Below, piece after piece: positions 23,940-35,474 of a stretch of DNA of 64,000 nt. A program made the position numbers and the translations under genes. Each line of letters starts with the position of its first letter. Position 1 is the stretch's first letter. This DNA comes from Lotus japonicus (lineage: Eukaryota > Streptophyta > Magnoliopsida > Fabales > Fabaceae), in assembly GCF_012489685.1 (NCBI RefSeq), contig NC_080041.1:101270981-101334980 (forward strand), in the 5' to 3' direction. The notes beneath the pieces are model-generated. The model did not search any database. It saw only the letters and a program-made list of their open reading frames with translations, and was not told the origin of the DNA.

Positions 23940-25090
23940 TATTAGAGTAGAGCAATTGCGTCTGCAAAATCTTCCAAACTGCTACAGACCTTAATTGAAA
24001 TGTTTTCTTGTCATGAATCAAGTTTGAAGAGCTCATAAAACTTGTTTTCTATCTTTTAATTAAGAGTGCGTCCTCTTCTTCCAGAAGAATCGAGTGTCTG
24101 GGGCACCATTTGGTGGATCTCAAGTAAAAATTGATGTTTGAGCTCTCTATTTTAGAAATATATTTTAGCCTCAAACGTAGATTTTTGTGGGAGAATTGGT
24201 TATCTCCACTTTTGGTGCTACCAAAAACTTGATTCCATTTATGTCACTTTCTTCCTTGTAGTGTGGAAGTTGCCACTAATATTGGCAACTTATGTAGTGT
24301 GTAATCAAAATCAATTCTACTAAAAGTTCTATAACACATGATTCAATTTTTTTCTATTTTCTCCTCATTTTCAACCGGCTTTGTTCTTGCTACCAGCTGT
24401 TTTTATTTATTGAAAGATTGTTTAATTAGTCCTGTTGTCTGTCGATCACTCTAGTATGTGCAGTTCAGAGTGCTGTAAGTTGCAGCTTAATTGATGTAGG
24501 GTAGCCTTGAAATATCATTACTAGTAGGGTAAATTTTAATGCATTTGTTGGGTGTAAAACTCGGGCAAGAGTTTTCTAAAGTGACATGGTAAAGTAAATA
24601 TATTACAAATCAATCATTGATTGAATTATTTTAATTGACCATTTTTATTGAAGAATTTTGGGCCCGAAGAGGCCAAACAAAGCAGACCCAAGACCCTCAG
24701 CCACTCATCACCCAAGATTGCCCAAACTCTCCCTAACCACCCACTTTCATCATCTTTTCCTCCCCTGTATATCCAGAAATCTACAAGGTTAGAATGTAAG
24801 CATCATCCGTTCCAGGCATTCTTCCTTGATCTTTGAAACCAACAGGGTACCCATTATGAAATTCCTTCACCTAGAGTGGTAAACCTGAAATCTTGCATAT
24901 ACAAAATGAAAAATTTATAGAATAGAAGGGTTATTTTCCTCCCCTGCCCTCCACTACCAAACAAGAAAGGGGTTATCCAGAAGAGGAGGAATTTCATAAT
25001 CTCCCTCCATTACTACGCAAAGATCCAAAGCCTCCAAGTATGTCTTTTGCCTCCATGACAACTCAAACGCCCACAAGTCCCTAAAAAAGA
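23940..25090. other. No gene seen
   Basis: AT-rich sequence. A C-rich patch at 24660-24840 gives only a short frame (62 codons) with no family resemblance. Confidence 0.5.
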
Positions 25091-25093
25091 AAG

Positions 25094-25470
25094 CTCTGAT
25101 ACCAATTGCATATATTTTGGATTCAGAATAATGTTTTGTTGAGAAAAATAGATAAACGTGCTAAACTTGCTTCTAGTTTTTCACGAGAGAGTGAGCACAA
25201 AAGTGATGAAGGGAAATTTCTGACTATAGAAACGTACATTCAGTTTTTCAGCTGCAACTTTACAAGTTAAAATATAAAAGAAGGCAACTAAACTATATAT
25301 ATGATCCTAAACTACCCATTAAAATATAAAAGAAGGCAACTAAACTATATATATGATCCTAAACTACCCATTAGAAGCCCTAACCACAATTACTAGCACC
25401 TGCATGATTGTCCACTAATAATGTGGCTGCCAATAACCCAATACCCCATAAAAGTTCATCCTAATAGTAA
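25094..25470 (-). mobile_element. LTR-retrotransposon 5' end remnant (minus strand): LTR plus PBS
   Basis: The sequence gctctgataccaattgcata at 25095 is, on the minus strand, an LTR end (TATGCA) followed by TTGGTATCAGAGC, the Copia-type primer-binding site. The LTR would extend rightward from 25108. It contains a 52-bp tandem duplication (25269-25320 and 25321-25372) holding tatatata. The outer LTR boundary was not fixed and no coding region of the element is recognisable. Confidence 0.45.
25269..25372. repeat. Perfect tandem duplication, unit 52 bp
   Basis: The unit starting aaaatataaaagaaggcaac at 25269 is repeated without any difference I can see at 25321, which implies a very recent event. 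Confidence 0.9.
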
Positions 25471-25982
25471 TATATATTATTTTATACAATAATTATTTTT
25501 TCAAAGGTTTTAATACCAGATTAAAACCATCATTCACTACCATTTGCCAAACTGTTAAACTCAAATGCTTTAGATGGGATTGTCGGGTAAAGTCGTTGGC
25601 AAAAATTGAGTAATCTCTGTACTGAATGCAAGTACTTGAGAGTTGTCTCATCATTCATGATATGAGCAACACTATAGGTGTTGATCTTTTCACGGGCAGA
25701 TCTTTCATGAATACCAACCATAGTGTTCCCAATAGGTCAGGGGGAATTCCCGATGGTTAACTTGAGAAAATAGCCCATTGCAGCCTGATAATCTCGTTTC
25801 ATAAAGCAATCTACCATAAATAGTAGCATATGTCGAACGTCGTCGGGAAGAACCTGAAAATAGAATTTACCAAATAAGCTCCATTGGTTAAAATGGTTCA
25901 GACTTCAGACATGTAACACTGACACAACTCCATATAAAAAAATAAAGTTTTATGCTCACAACTCAAACAAAAACCATTACTT

Positions 25983-26360
25983 TGAAAGTATGCTAAATAT
26001 TCAATGTGGTTGTAACTAAGTAAATAATGTGAGTATCCTCACAGACAGTAGGTGAGAAGTTAGCATATGGCAGAATTTTCACTAAAGGCCCCAACCAATA
26101 GGGGGCAGACTTATAGAAAACCCTAATTCCCAATTGGAAACTAGGGAGAGATACAAGAGAAAGGGATACCAAACACCCTTCCAAGCCTAAGAGAGAACCA
26201 CTTCTCTTTCTAACCCAATTCCTAAACTGAATAAAAAGATGATTAATGTTCTCTAACCCCCTCTTATTTATAAGCACAAGCCTAACTAACCCACTAACTA
26301 ACTATCTAATTGTATGATAACTCCCTCACTTAACTAACTAAACCATGTGTACCTATCACA
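25983..26360 (-). mobile_element. Candidate solo LTR inside the PRP18 pseudogene intron
   Basis: On the minus strand the piece begins TGTGATAGGTACACATGG and ends GCATACTTTCA (378 bp, TG...CA). It contains a TATAAATA promoter-like box near 26266-26273 about one quarter of the way in. The plus-strand flanks tactt (25978-25982) and gactt (26361-26365) match at four of five positions, consistent with a decayed target duplication. No internal retroelement region is attached. Confidence 0.5.
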
Positions 26361-26824
26361 GACTTAGAACCAAGTGCTTAATGACCTTAGCCCCTTTAAC
26401 TCAAACAAAAACATGGTTCTCATGTGCTGTCCCCTCTTCTCACTTTAGACTCTAATTGAGCATCTTCTGTAGAATGACTAAGCATAATATAGTATTTGCA
26501 TCGAAGCTGATCATTATCAAGCATAATGAAGCTAAAAGGTTCAGGCGCTCAGCTAAACTATGACCATTAAAGATTTCCACAAACAGAAGAAGGAAATGTG
26601 GAATCATTGCAGTAGAGTAATTTCACTATCATCTCAGGTCACCAAATTCTGTGTACTGACATAAAAAACAACACCATGCATTACCAATTTCATGAAGCTC
26701 AACACCATAGAAAAATTCACATACTATACCTCTTCCCCAATATCAAGTTTTCAACAAATACCACACGAGGAGGCCTTACCCCCTCTAGAAAGGCTGGTTA
26801 CATCAATCAATTGAATCCATAAGA

Positions 26825-27047
26825 GGGTGCGTATTCGTATTTTTATAATTTTATTAAGTTGCAGATTTTTGCTACATCCCATTCCACCCGTTTTGGAGGG
26901 GAACAAAAGTGAGGAAAAAGAGTGGAATGTATGTCACTGCCTTCCGTTGTGTTCCATCCTCTTTCAAGTAAAACAAACGATGGATCTTTTCCTCCCTCCC
27001 CTCCCCTCCCCTCCATTCCATCCCCTACCCCTAATCCAAACATAGCC
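26825..27047. mobile_element. Deleted MITE of the GGCTATGTTTGG family in the PRP18 pseudogene intron
   Basis: The right end ctaatccaaacatagcc and the C-rich run ctccattccatccc match the terminal design of the element at 6219-7040. The left end (gggtgcgtattcg) is only weakly related. The short reading frames on both strands are composition effects. Confidence 0.5.
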
Positions 27048-28544
27048 TAAAGGAATCCAGTAAATTCACTTTCCCACAATATAATTGACAAAAACACATT
27101 ACATACATGGCTCCTGATTCAATGTTTTTGAGTTTAGTATGTTCTAATCTAGAAGTTATTCAGCCAAATAGTTAACATTCTATCGATTGTGATCAGTGTT
27201 ATCAAATATCCGCCATGGCAGTTTCTCATGGCGGTTTTTTGGCTTGCTTTCCGCCATCCGCAATTAACAACCCTGATTGTGATTGATTTCAACTGAATTC
27301 TAATGGAAATGCATATTTTATTCTCGTGTATGAGAGCACAATTCAATTCAAGGAAATCATATCACATAAACCTAATAGCGTAAGATCAAAAGGAAAGTTA
27401 CCTTGTTCCTGCAAAGCTTAAACAGGGGCTCCAAGTTACGAACGCACTGATTGAACCTTGCCATTTCAGACTTCCCTTCAGCAGTTCGCTTCTCCGCCTC
27501 AGGCATCTCGTGCAATTTCTGTTCCTGCTCGTTCAAAAGCTTCTTGAAAAACACCATAATCTTATCCTCATCACACAGCTCCTCGAAATTCGCCTTCATC
27601 CGCTTCAGATCCTCCTCGTCGGCACCGGCACCGGCACCGGCACCGGCATTGGTCTTCTGGCGCTTCCTATCACTCACGATGCCGGTCTTCTGGAGCTCGG
27701 CGATGTCGCGGAGGAAATCGTTGGTCTGCCCTTCGGTCAAGTCGCTATCAACCTCGAAGAGACCGGCCTCGAGAACGTGGCTGAGGCGGTGGAGCCTGCC
27801 GCCGTCGTCTTCGCCGAATAGAGTGACGGGCTGTTTGAGGAAGCGGAGGCGGCGGACGACCTCGTGTTTAGGGAGGCAGTATCGGCGGAGGAGGGTGGTG
27901 GTGCGGTGGTGGCGGTGGTATCGGAGGGGCGTTTTTGGGATTTGGCTTCCAATTCGCGGCTGTCTTGTTCGCGAAGTTTGTGGATTTGCGGATCTCAGAG
28001 CGCTTGAAAACTCTCTTGCCGCCGGTTTCTTCGGCGAGGGATTGGCGCTTCTTGAGAAGCTCCTGAAGATCCCTCTAGGGTTCTCTGATTTGTAAGTCTA
28101 ACGGTAACATATATACATATTTTAAAAGAAGAGATTAATTTCTATGCACCGACGGTGTAAATAAGTTTTACACCATCATTCAATCACCTCCTTCATTTTG
28201 ATACAAATTTATTTAATATTTTGATGGTGGATTTTTACTATGATATTTTGAAATTATGTACCTTTTTTATTACATCCGGAAATAATGAAATTATGTACTT
28301 GTCAATTTATTTATTTGAAAAGGGGAAAGAAATTTTAAAATTCTTCAAAATTCTCATTTAATTGTTTTTTGAAATTCCTGCAAATTTTTTACTAAAAATT
28401 TATTCAAAACTCATATTTGTCTTCTCTTACATTAAAACAAGCTTGATATGCTCATAGGAAGTAGGAAGAGATCATATGATTCTTTGCGCTTTATCTTCTT
28501 TGTATTTTTTACAAACTAAGACATTTAAGCTAATAATATATAGA

Positions 28545-28736
28545 ATTTAATGAAAATGCACTGTCAGTGTAAACATTTTTTACACAGACATCCAATGATG
28601 AGTTGCCAAATCAGAAAATTAACTTTTAATTTAATTAAAATAAAAAGGAACATATATGCTTTTGAATACGTGACACTCAATTATTGGATGTATGTGTAAA
28701 ACATTTTTACACCAACGGTACACAACCATTAAACTC
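28545..28736. mobile_element. Short MITE with about 50-bp inverted repeats
   Basis: The left arm tttaatgaaaatgcactgtc...agtgtaaacattttttacacagacatccaat is matched by the reverse complement of the right arm (tttaatggttgtgtaccgtt...ggtgtaaaaatgttttacac). The core is about 90 AT-rich bases. A related half-arm (ccgacggtgtaaataagtttt) lies at 28150-28190. Confidence 0.65.
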
Positions 28737-28739
28737 TAA

Positions 28740-30420
28740 TATATATTGGGCTAATTGAGTGATCTAATTAAGTAGCTCAATAAACTTCTTATATCATTAT
28801 GAGCTTTGCAATGTGTAATATCTAATAGTTAATCTAATTAGGATTAATGAGACTCTAATCAGATTGCTTCAGAAAGAACAATAGAGTTTGGTCTCCAAGA
28901 ATAAGTCACTATTTTCCTTTACTCTCATCTATTGAGAGAGAACCCACAAAGAAAATGATAATTATTTGAGCTGAGATTTATCTTTCTTGAGTCTTAAAGA
29001 TGTCATATATGTCACAATTTACATTTCACAATCATAAATAGGCACTGGTAGAGTGTGGACGCATTGAGAGGCTAGAAGACCACAACAATATTCATTTTGC
29101 TTTTTTTTGTTTTACCCATTTTCCCCATTTATCTTTCAATTAAGCCATTTAAAAAGCGGTTTAGACGGGGTGTGTCAAACAGATTGAAGGTGTAAGGAAT
29201 GTATTTAAATACATTGATCAATTACTCATGTGAGATTATCAATGATTAATTGAAATCAATATAGCAGCCTGTCTACATTATATTTTTCTTTTTTATTTTC
29301 TCATTTTTCGGGTCACCCACCAATACAACCTAATGCGGGGCAGGATGAGGTCTCCAACCCAAATTAAAAAAAAAGGTAAACTCACCCGCCCCTTTTTTAC
29401 GGGGTTGAAGGCGAGGCAGGGCAAGTTGATTCATCCACATTGTTATATGGAAATTATTGTAACTCACGGTAATTGTACATATAACTCTTACTGGTTCATT
29501 CACACTCTTTATTCTTTTTCATATCATTTCACCTAATTACTCTTCTTATCTTTTTCTTCTTTTCATATCACATCACCTATTATATATCTCTTTTGTCTTT
29601 TATTTCTTCCTTTCTTTCACCAAGTATGAATGTGTGATTGGAGTATGAATATAAACTTTATAATACTTAATTTCATTTAGTATTATCAAGAATTCGCATA
29701 CTTTTCTATATGATGATAGCTAGTGGCACAAGCATGCTTAAAATGTTCCTCCCAAACAACATGGCCATTGGCCACCATGCATATAGCAATGGCAAAAGGT
29801 TAAGATCTTGTCTTTGAATTTTCAATTTTAGTTGACCAACTAATAACGGTCCCGGAACGAAGAAAATTTCTTTTTCAATTATGAAAACTCAACTAATAGA
29901 ACAAACTCAATCAATGTTGCCTTTAATTGAACCTTTCAATTTGACTTTTCTCATAATCATTAGCCCACAAAATTTAATGGCAACTTTGTCCACAAATTGG
30001 CGTCGTTAGAATTAGAAAAGGGTACTACGAGCAATTCCACCACCTATTTATTCAGTTGCTGGCAATAAGAGGTGCTCATCTAGTCATCTCAGAGAAGGCA
30101 ACGATCGAAAGAGAGAAAAAAAATGAAGCGGTTGAGGAAATCTTGTCGCAGGAGTGATGACATTGGCCAGAGCAGTGTTGCATGATGCAAGGGTATATAG
30201 CCAATGTCATACTCATGTGACACGATGTCCTACAATCACTTTCTTAAGCTCTGTTTAATATACGGTGTGTGTGTGTGTGTAAGTTTACAGGTAGAAGTTA
30301 TTGTTTCAAGGCCAAGGCAGCTCCAAAATCTTAAGAATTGAAGGATGGTTTATCCATGAAGTAAGAATCTTCCAAAAGAAATATTTCGATTATGCGTCCA
30401 TTAGCTTCGATACAGCTCCA
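28740..30420. other. No gene seen
   Basis: AT-rich intergenic sequence. There is a T/C-rich patch at 29500-29640 and a short GT run at 30264-30280. No transposase upstream of the CACTA remnant and no left CACTA end were found here. Confidence 0.5.
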
Positions 30421-30423
30421 TGA

Positions 30424-31041
30424 GAAATCTTCCAACGGATCATATCCACCTTTTATACCAAAGAGCAAGATGATCGAACTACAATGCAAAATAGCGGTGT
30501 TACACTTATAGCTCAGTCTATGCATATCTCAAGTGCTAAAGACAAAAAACCAGTACATGGGAGTATGTCTTACTTCGGGGTGATTGAACTCATATGGGAG
30601 TTGGATTACACGATTTTTCAAGTGCCTGTGTTCGGATGTAGGTGGGTTGACAACAATAACGGTGTTCGAATCGATGACTTAGGGTTCACACAAGTGGATT
30701 TGAATAGGGTGGGGTACAAAAATGACCCTTTTATCTTAGCATCACAAGCTGAACAAGTCTTCTTTGTCACTGATCCTGCTGATAAGAAGTGGTCCATGGT
30801 GCAATTGTCAAATAAAATAAATGACAACAAAGATTATGATGAAAACCAGCAGAAATCTGTTGATAAAGAGGATGACCCATTCAAAGGAATATCACATTCA
30901 CTAGATGATGATCTAATAGAAGATGATGATTTATATATGAGAGATGACCATGTAGAGGGAATTTGGATAGATCAATCATTTATTGACAAAGAGAGGCAAA
31001 CAAGTCTTAAATTGAGGAAAAAAAGGAAAAGAATGCAATGA
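30424..31041 (+). pseudogene. CACTA transposase (TNP2/TNPD) C-terminal remnant with DUF4216
   Basis: The frame is open from 30424 to a TGA at 31039. It reads FYTKEQDDRTTMQNSGVTLI, then SAKDKKPVHGSMSYFGVIEL, FQVPVFGCRWVDNNNGVRID, NDPFILASQAEQVFFVTDP and a very acidic tail. The order TQNSGV, YYGVI-DI--L-Y, VP-FKC-WVD---GV and DPFILA-QA-QVFY is DUF4216, the C-terminal domain of CACTA (En/Spm) transposases. The catalytic part (Transposase_21) and the left end of the transposon are missing, so the element cannot move itself. The gene just downstream has the usual order for a CACTA element. Confidence 0.85.
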
Positions 31042-31173
31042 ATGTGTAAGATTTTTTTTTTGGTCTACATAAGTTTCTGTATTTATGGTAAATATAGTTA
31101 GCTTTAGAATTTTATAATGTCCATATATCCTTATTGGGGTACTTACAGTTGACTTGTCTATTTTTTCAGGTGA

Positions 31174-34100
31174 ATGGCATCTCCTAATGATGATGATTCA
31201 TCCTCTGGTGATTCAGATAAGGAACCTAGGCGTGGAATCACTGTTTTGAAAAAGATTCGCAAATCAAGAAAAAGAGGAATAAGATTATCGGTAATTTCTT
31301 TCTCTAACACTTTGATTATATTCTTTTTGTTTCAATGTATGTTAATCTTATCACTTTGTTTAGGTTGGGTGGAACGATAGAGGTCAACCCATTAAACCCA
31401 ACAAAAAAGATTTTGTGAATTATATTGGGATGATCACTCGACTCATTGTTCCAATTACATTTAACCATTGGGGGAATGTGCCAAAGATTATGAAGGACGG
31501 CATATGGGATGATGTATATGTAATGTTCTTACTCTTGTACTTTGCATTTGGTGTTTTTTATGCATATATTCATTTTGTAACTCTAACTCAAGTGGTTTAT
31601 TGTACAGGAAGCTTTTGATATTAGTGAGGAACGTAGAACATATGTATTGCAAGAGGCAGGTCATTTGTTAAGAAACTTCAGAACCAAGATGAGAAAAAAA
31701 ATAAAGAATAGAAAAGGAAAAATTAGAGACCTTCCTCCCAAGAAGTATTTAGATTTAATATCTGAGATAGACTGGAAACAATTTGTGGCTCACAATTATA
31801 GCGAGGAATTTCAGGTAACATAAATAACTATGTCTAAATTCAAATAGTTGACATTGTATATAATATTCATTTATACTTATACTTTGTTGATACTTTGTTG
31901 AAATAGATAGAAAGTCAACAAAACAGACAAAGAGCTTTGAACCCCCTCTATCCATACAGAAGGGGGTGTATAGGATATGCAGAACTAGAGCAACAGATGG
32001 TATGTATACATGTGCATAACAAACTTAAATCTCTCGTGTTATAGATAGTAATTTTTTTGATTTTTTGGTTGATATTTTTTATTTAAAGCTTGAAGATGCG
32101 GAATCAGATATGACATCCATACCTCGACATGTTTTGTGGAGGATTGCTCACCAGAATAGAAAAGGGTTGATTGACAATGATAATGTTTTACAAGTTTTGG
32201 AGCAATGTGTAAGTGTTAAAACTTTTTGCATTAGTTTTTATGTCATTAACTTTCATGAAATAATGAGATTTTTGAACTGTTTCTGTTGTAACTGCTCTAT
32301 CTTGCCTGGGAATATATATTTTAGACAAATGGTGTTACTAGCTACAATAAGAGCAAATGGCTGCAAAATTCACAGTACATACTGTAAATTTTTCTTACAA
32401 CATAGGTGCATAGTAACTGATATCTATTATTATATTTAGTAAGACTTTTCTTTTAGTATTGTTTTGGCCAAATTGCCAAAGAATTCTTTTTTGGTAATTA
32501 ATCATCTTGTCGTCGACCTTTGCGTTTGTAGTTAGACCATTATTGACTTTCTCTCTGTTTATGTTTTGGCTCCATTTAGAACTTTATCCTTTTTGCAGTG
32601 GCAAGCATGATGTGTACATGTAACCTAATACAATAGTTGTCACGTTCTGCTTTTTACAAGCTTCCCCCCATCTGACATTAGAATGATCTTAATGATTCAA
32701 TTCAAACTCTGAAAAAGTTAGGTGACTAATTAAGTAATGTGAACATATTTTTATCTTAATTAATAAAAAGAGCTATGTTCAGTTTTTTTATTTGTAATTA
32801 AGTACTAAGGTCTCTTTAAACAAAACCAGTTGGGATATGAATTGTCTGCAAATCCGAGAATGTGCTTGGGGGTGGGATCAATATGGCAACTCTGATTAAA
32901 CCTGTTTTTTCTGCCTGCATTAAGAATATTGGGAAAGGCTGGACAATTTTCTTTGCATATCTAATTACTTCCTCTGTGTGGTTTTGTCCCAATCTGTTTC
33001 CTTATGCAGTGCAGCAAAGTGGAGTGTCTGGTTTATGTTTGTCAGCAGGGAGAGTTTTTTTTTCATTTGGTTGTGTTGGTTTGCTAGTAATTTCTTGAAT
33101 AGATTCAGCTGTAATGTTTATCTTCATGATTGTTTTGATCTAGTTTTGGAGCAATGTGTAAGTGTTAAAATATTGAGATTTTTTTTCACTTTTGTGTATC
33201 AGGGTAACCTCTCACAATTTGCATCTCAAGAGGACTTACAATATTGTGGTCGTGATGACATTCTTGGTAAAGCATTGAATGTCCCAGAGCATCCTGGTCG
33301 TGTTAGAGCTGTGGGATTTGGGGTCTCCCAAAAAGTCTATTTTAATTCTCGGAAACGACCACAAGAATATGAATCTGAATCAGTTAAGAAGATGCGACAA
33401 GAGTTGAATGATCTTCGAAACTTAGTGCATGAACTAATGAAGAATAGCGGGCAGGCGCAAAAGAAGGCGGACGTGCAGCCTGGTGATTCCCCTTGCTATA
33501 GTGGCGAAGGTAGCTGCCCACCATCACCTGTTATTCTACCTGAGGTAGCTACCACCATCACCCATTATGTCGCTAATTACTACACTTTATACATTTTTTA
33601 CATTAATAAACTCAGTATGTTCTTAGTTAAGTGTATTAACAATTCTTTGCTTATTTTATACTTAGGGTATTAATGCATGCATTTTATACTTAGCGACCCC
33701 AACTCATCGTAAGGTTGCGAGTGGGACAATGTATAACAACTCAATAGATACACTTCATAGTTGCCCATTACCTTCAGACCATGTGAAAGTGTCTGTTGAA
33801 TTTGCAATTGAGGGAGAAGAAAAGTCATACATACCAGTTCCTATTGAGGGAGGAAATATCTTCACTATTGAGGATGCAATAGGTACTTTTGTAGCATGGC
33901 CAAAGAGGCTTGTATCCACTATGGTATGATTCTCCACAATTCTATAATAATTGTACCATTAATTAGTAACTAATTTATTGAAATAAATACATTTTTCTGC
34001 AGACACCTGCATCATCCGATAACAATCACAAAGCAACAAGCCGTGCAAAAGGAATTACAGCTGTACAAGCAAAGAAGCCGGCTGGACAAGTAAAAAAGCC

Positions 34101-35474
34101 TGCTGAACGAGCAAACAAGCCAGTTGCGCAAGGAGAGAAGGTTCATGAACAAGCAAAGAAGCAAGTTGATAAAGGAAAGAAGGACGTTGGACAAGGAAAG
34201 AAGGCTCCTGGACAAGCAAAGAAGCAAGCTGATAAAGGAACTGAGATTCAACCATTGGGTGCAAGTAGTAAAGACAAATTGCAAAACTGCAAGTTTGTTT
34301 GGGCATATGCACGAAGTGTATTGAAATCTGAAGATCTTCTAAAAATTCCTATGCCGGAAAACATACTCAACACTAACACTGAGGAGGAATTTGTGGAGCA
34401 AATTGGTGAAGAGCAAGTCAATGAAATTTATTACCACACAAAATTAAGTGCATCTGTCATTTGTGTGTATATGAGGTACGCTATAAAACTTTTAACACAT
34501 TGATGCTTAGTTTTTCATGTTAATATTGAAAGTATTGCTAATTCTTTTTCTTTTTTTTTTTTGAAGGTTCTTGTACTCTAAAGTATTGGTACAAAACCAA
34601 TTGACCGAGAGGTTCTTCTTTTTATCTCCTCATAACTTAAGTGCCTATGAATCTAGAGTATCTCAATATATAGCTGATGCACTTAAACAAAATGAACAGC
34701 CAAATAGAGTAACTTTTGCACCATACAACATGGGGTGAGTCTATTTTTCCAAACTTGATTTTTAATTCAAGGTCTCCAAAGGCATTGCCCGCCATTTCAT
34801 ATTGCTTAACTTACATGTATTGCAGTGATCACTGGGTGTTACTCGTCATCTACACCTCAGAATTTGCTATAGAATATTTTGACTCTTTCGATGGTGAACC
34901 AACTGATGACGTACATATGAAGAATATATTTGATGCGTAAGGATATGCATTTATCTATCATATACAACTGTGTAACTCATAATTCAACATATGTATTTAT
35001 ATCAATTTTCTTAAATTTTTTAGGGGACTAATGATCTACCATGCTAATTCAAATGATGTGCCCAAAAAGAAAGTTAAATATATCAAATGGAGGAAGATGA
35101 AGGTAATTTACAAATTTCAGACCAATATAGGTAAAACAACCATGAAGTTAACACTTTATTTGCTTTTGCAGTGTCCTAAACAAAAGAATTTGACAGATTG
35201 CGGCTACTATGTATTGAAATACATGAGGGATATAATCATTGCTGGAGACTCACAGACCCTACAAGAGGTTGTAATTCTTGTTATAAAATATATTGTATTC
35301 ATTGAATTTATCTCCTAATTTAGTTCAAGTGTAAAAAATATTCTTCACTTTTAACTTCAGGGTGATTATAAGGATGGATGCAGTGCTTCTTTCAGTGAAG
35401 ATCAAGTAGATGAAATAAGGGAGGAGTGGTCTTCATATTTGTTTCAAAATTTTATTATGAATAGAGGGGGGTGA
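31174..35474 (+). CDS. CACTA-element ORF2 protein with Ulp1/C48 cysteine-protease domain, 13 exons
   Basis: I can join exons 31174-31290, 31364-31519, 31608-31814, 31907-31999, 32089-32208, 33203-33544, 33666-33923, 34003-34475, 34567-34734, 34826-34936, 35024-35102, 35172-35267 and 35361-35474. All junctions are GT-AG, giving 777 residues with no internal stop. The order is: basic N-terminus; En/Spm-associated region (GWNDRGQPINPNK, PITFNHWGNVPKIMKDGIWD); RNRKG/coiled-coil KKMRQELNDLRNLVHELMK; a DUF8039-like piece (TPTHRKVASGTMYNN); a Lys-rich repeat (QAKKQADKGKKDVGQGKK); then the C48 domain. The protease tetrad is complete: His in DHWVLLVI, Asp in EYFDS, Gln in CPKQKN and Cys in TDCGYYVLKYM. 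Related CACTA proteins have this layout; Ulp1 enzymes cleave SUMO-like modifiers. Whether this one is expressed is not known. Intron 5 holds an insertion with a 29-bp duplication. Confidence 0.85.
32222..33141. other. Insertion in intron 5 flanked by a 29-bp direct duplication of the exon-intron junction
   Basis: The 29 bases starting agttttggagcaatgtgtaa (end of exon 5 plus its splice donor) at 32193-32221 recur exactly at 33142-33170. The 920 bases between look unlike the rest of the gene and have no clear open frame. The second copy supplies a second usable donor just upstream of exon 6. Confidence 0.8.
34048..34236 (+). repeat. In-frame degenerate Lys-rich coding repeat
   Basis: Within exon 8, units of about 7-10 codons encode (Q/R)(A/G/V)KK followed by P, Q, A or D and a variable spacer (QAKKPAG, QVKKPAE, RANKPVA, QAKKQVDK, QGKKAPG, QAKKQADK). 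This gives a basic low-complexity linker before the protease domain. Confidence 0.8.

Larger units (their letters stand above)
25530..28074 (-). pseudogene. PRP18: Pre-mRNA-splicing factor 18 (PRP18) pseudogene, unprocessed
   Basis: The minus strand holds a PRP18-like gene in two blocks. Block 1 (28074-27402) reads ELLKKRQSLAEETGGKRVFK, then in other frames HKLREQDSRELEAKSQKRP, LPKHEVVRRLRFLKQPVTLF, and EGQTNDFLRDIAELQKTG through to FNQCVRNLEPLFKLCRNK. Block 2 (25853-25530), after an intron with proper GT and AG, reads VLPDDVRHMLLFMVDC..., PIGNTMVGIHERSAREKINT, VAHIMNDETTLKYL and FEFNSLANG. PRP18 acts in the second step of splicing, and block 2 is its conserved C-terminal helical domain. The copy is broken: the start codon is AGG, there are at least two frameshifts in block 1, a TGA replaces the invariant Trp before PIG (25737-25739), and the end is truncated. 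Keeping an intron shows it is not a processed copy. Confidence 0.9.

Noticed and set aside
24648..24836. 62-codon frame
   Set aside because: There is no domain, no promoter or conserved context, and the length is within chance.
27451..28095. Plus-strand 214-codon reading frame
   Set aside because: It is antisense to the PRP18 relic, in a GC-richer stretch that lacks stops. Protein resemblance is only on the minus strand.
34012..34312. Minus-strand Leu/Ser-rich frames opposite exon 8 of the CACTA gene
   Set aside because: They mirror the Lys-rich coding repeat on the plus strand.
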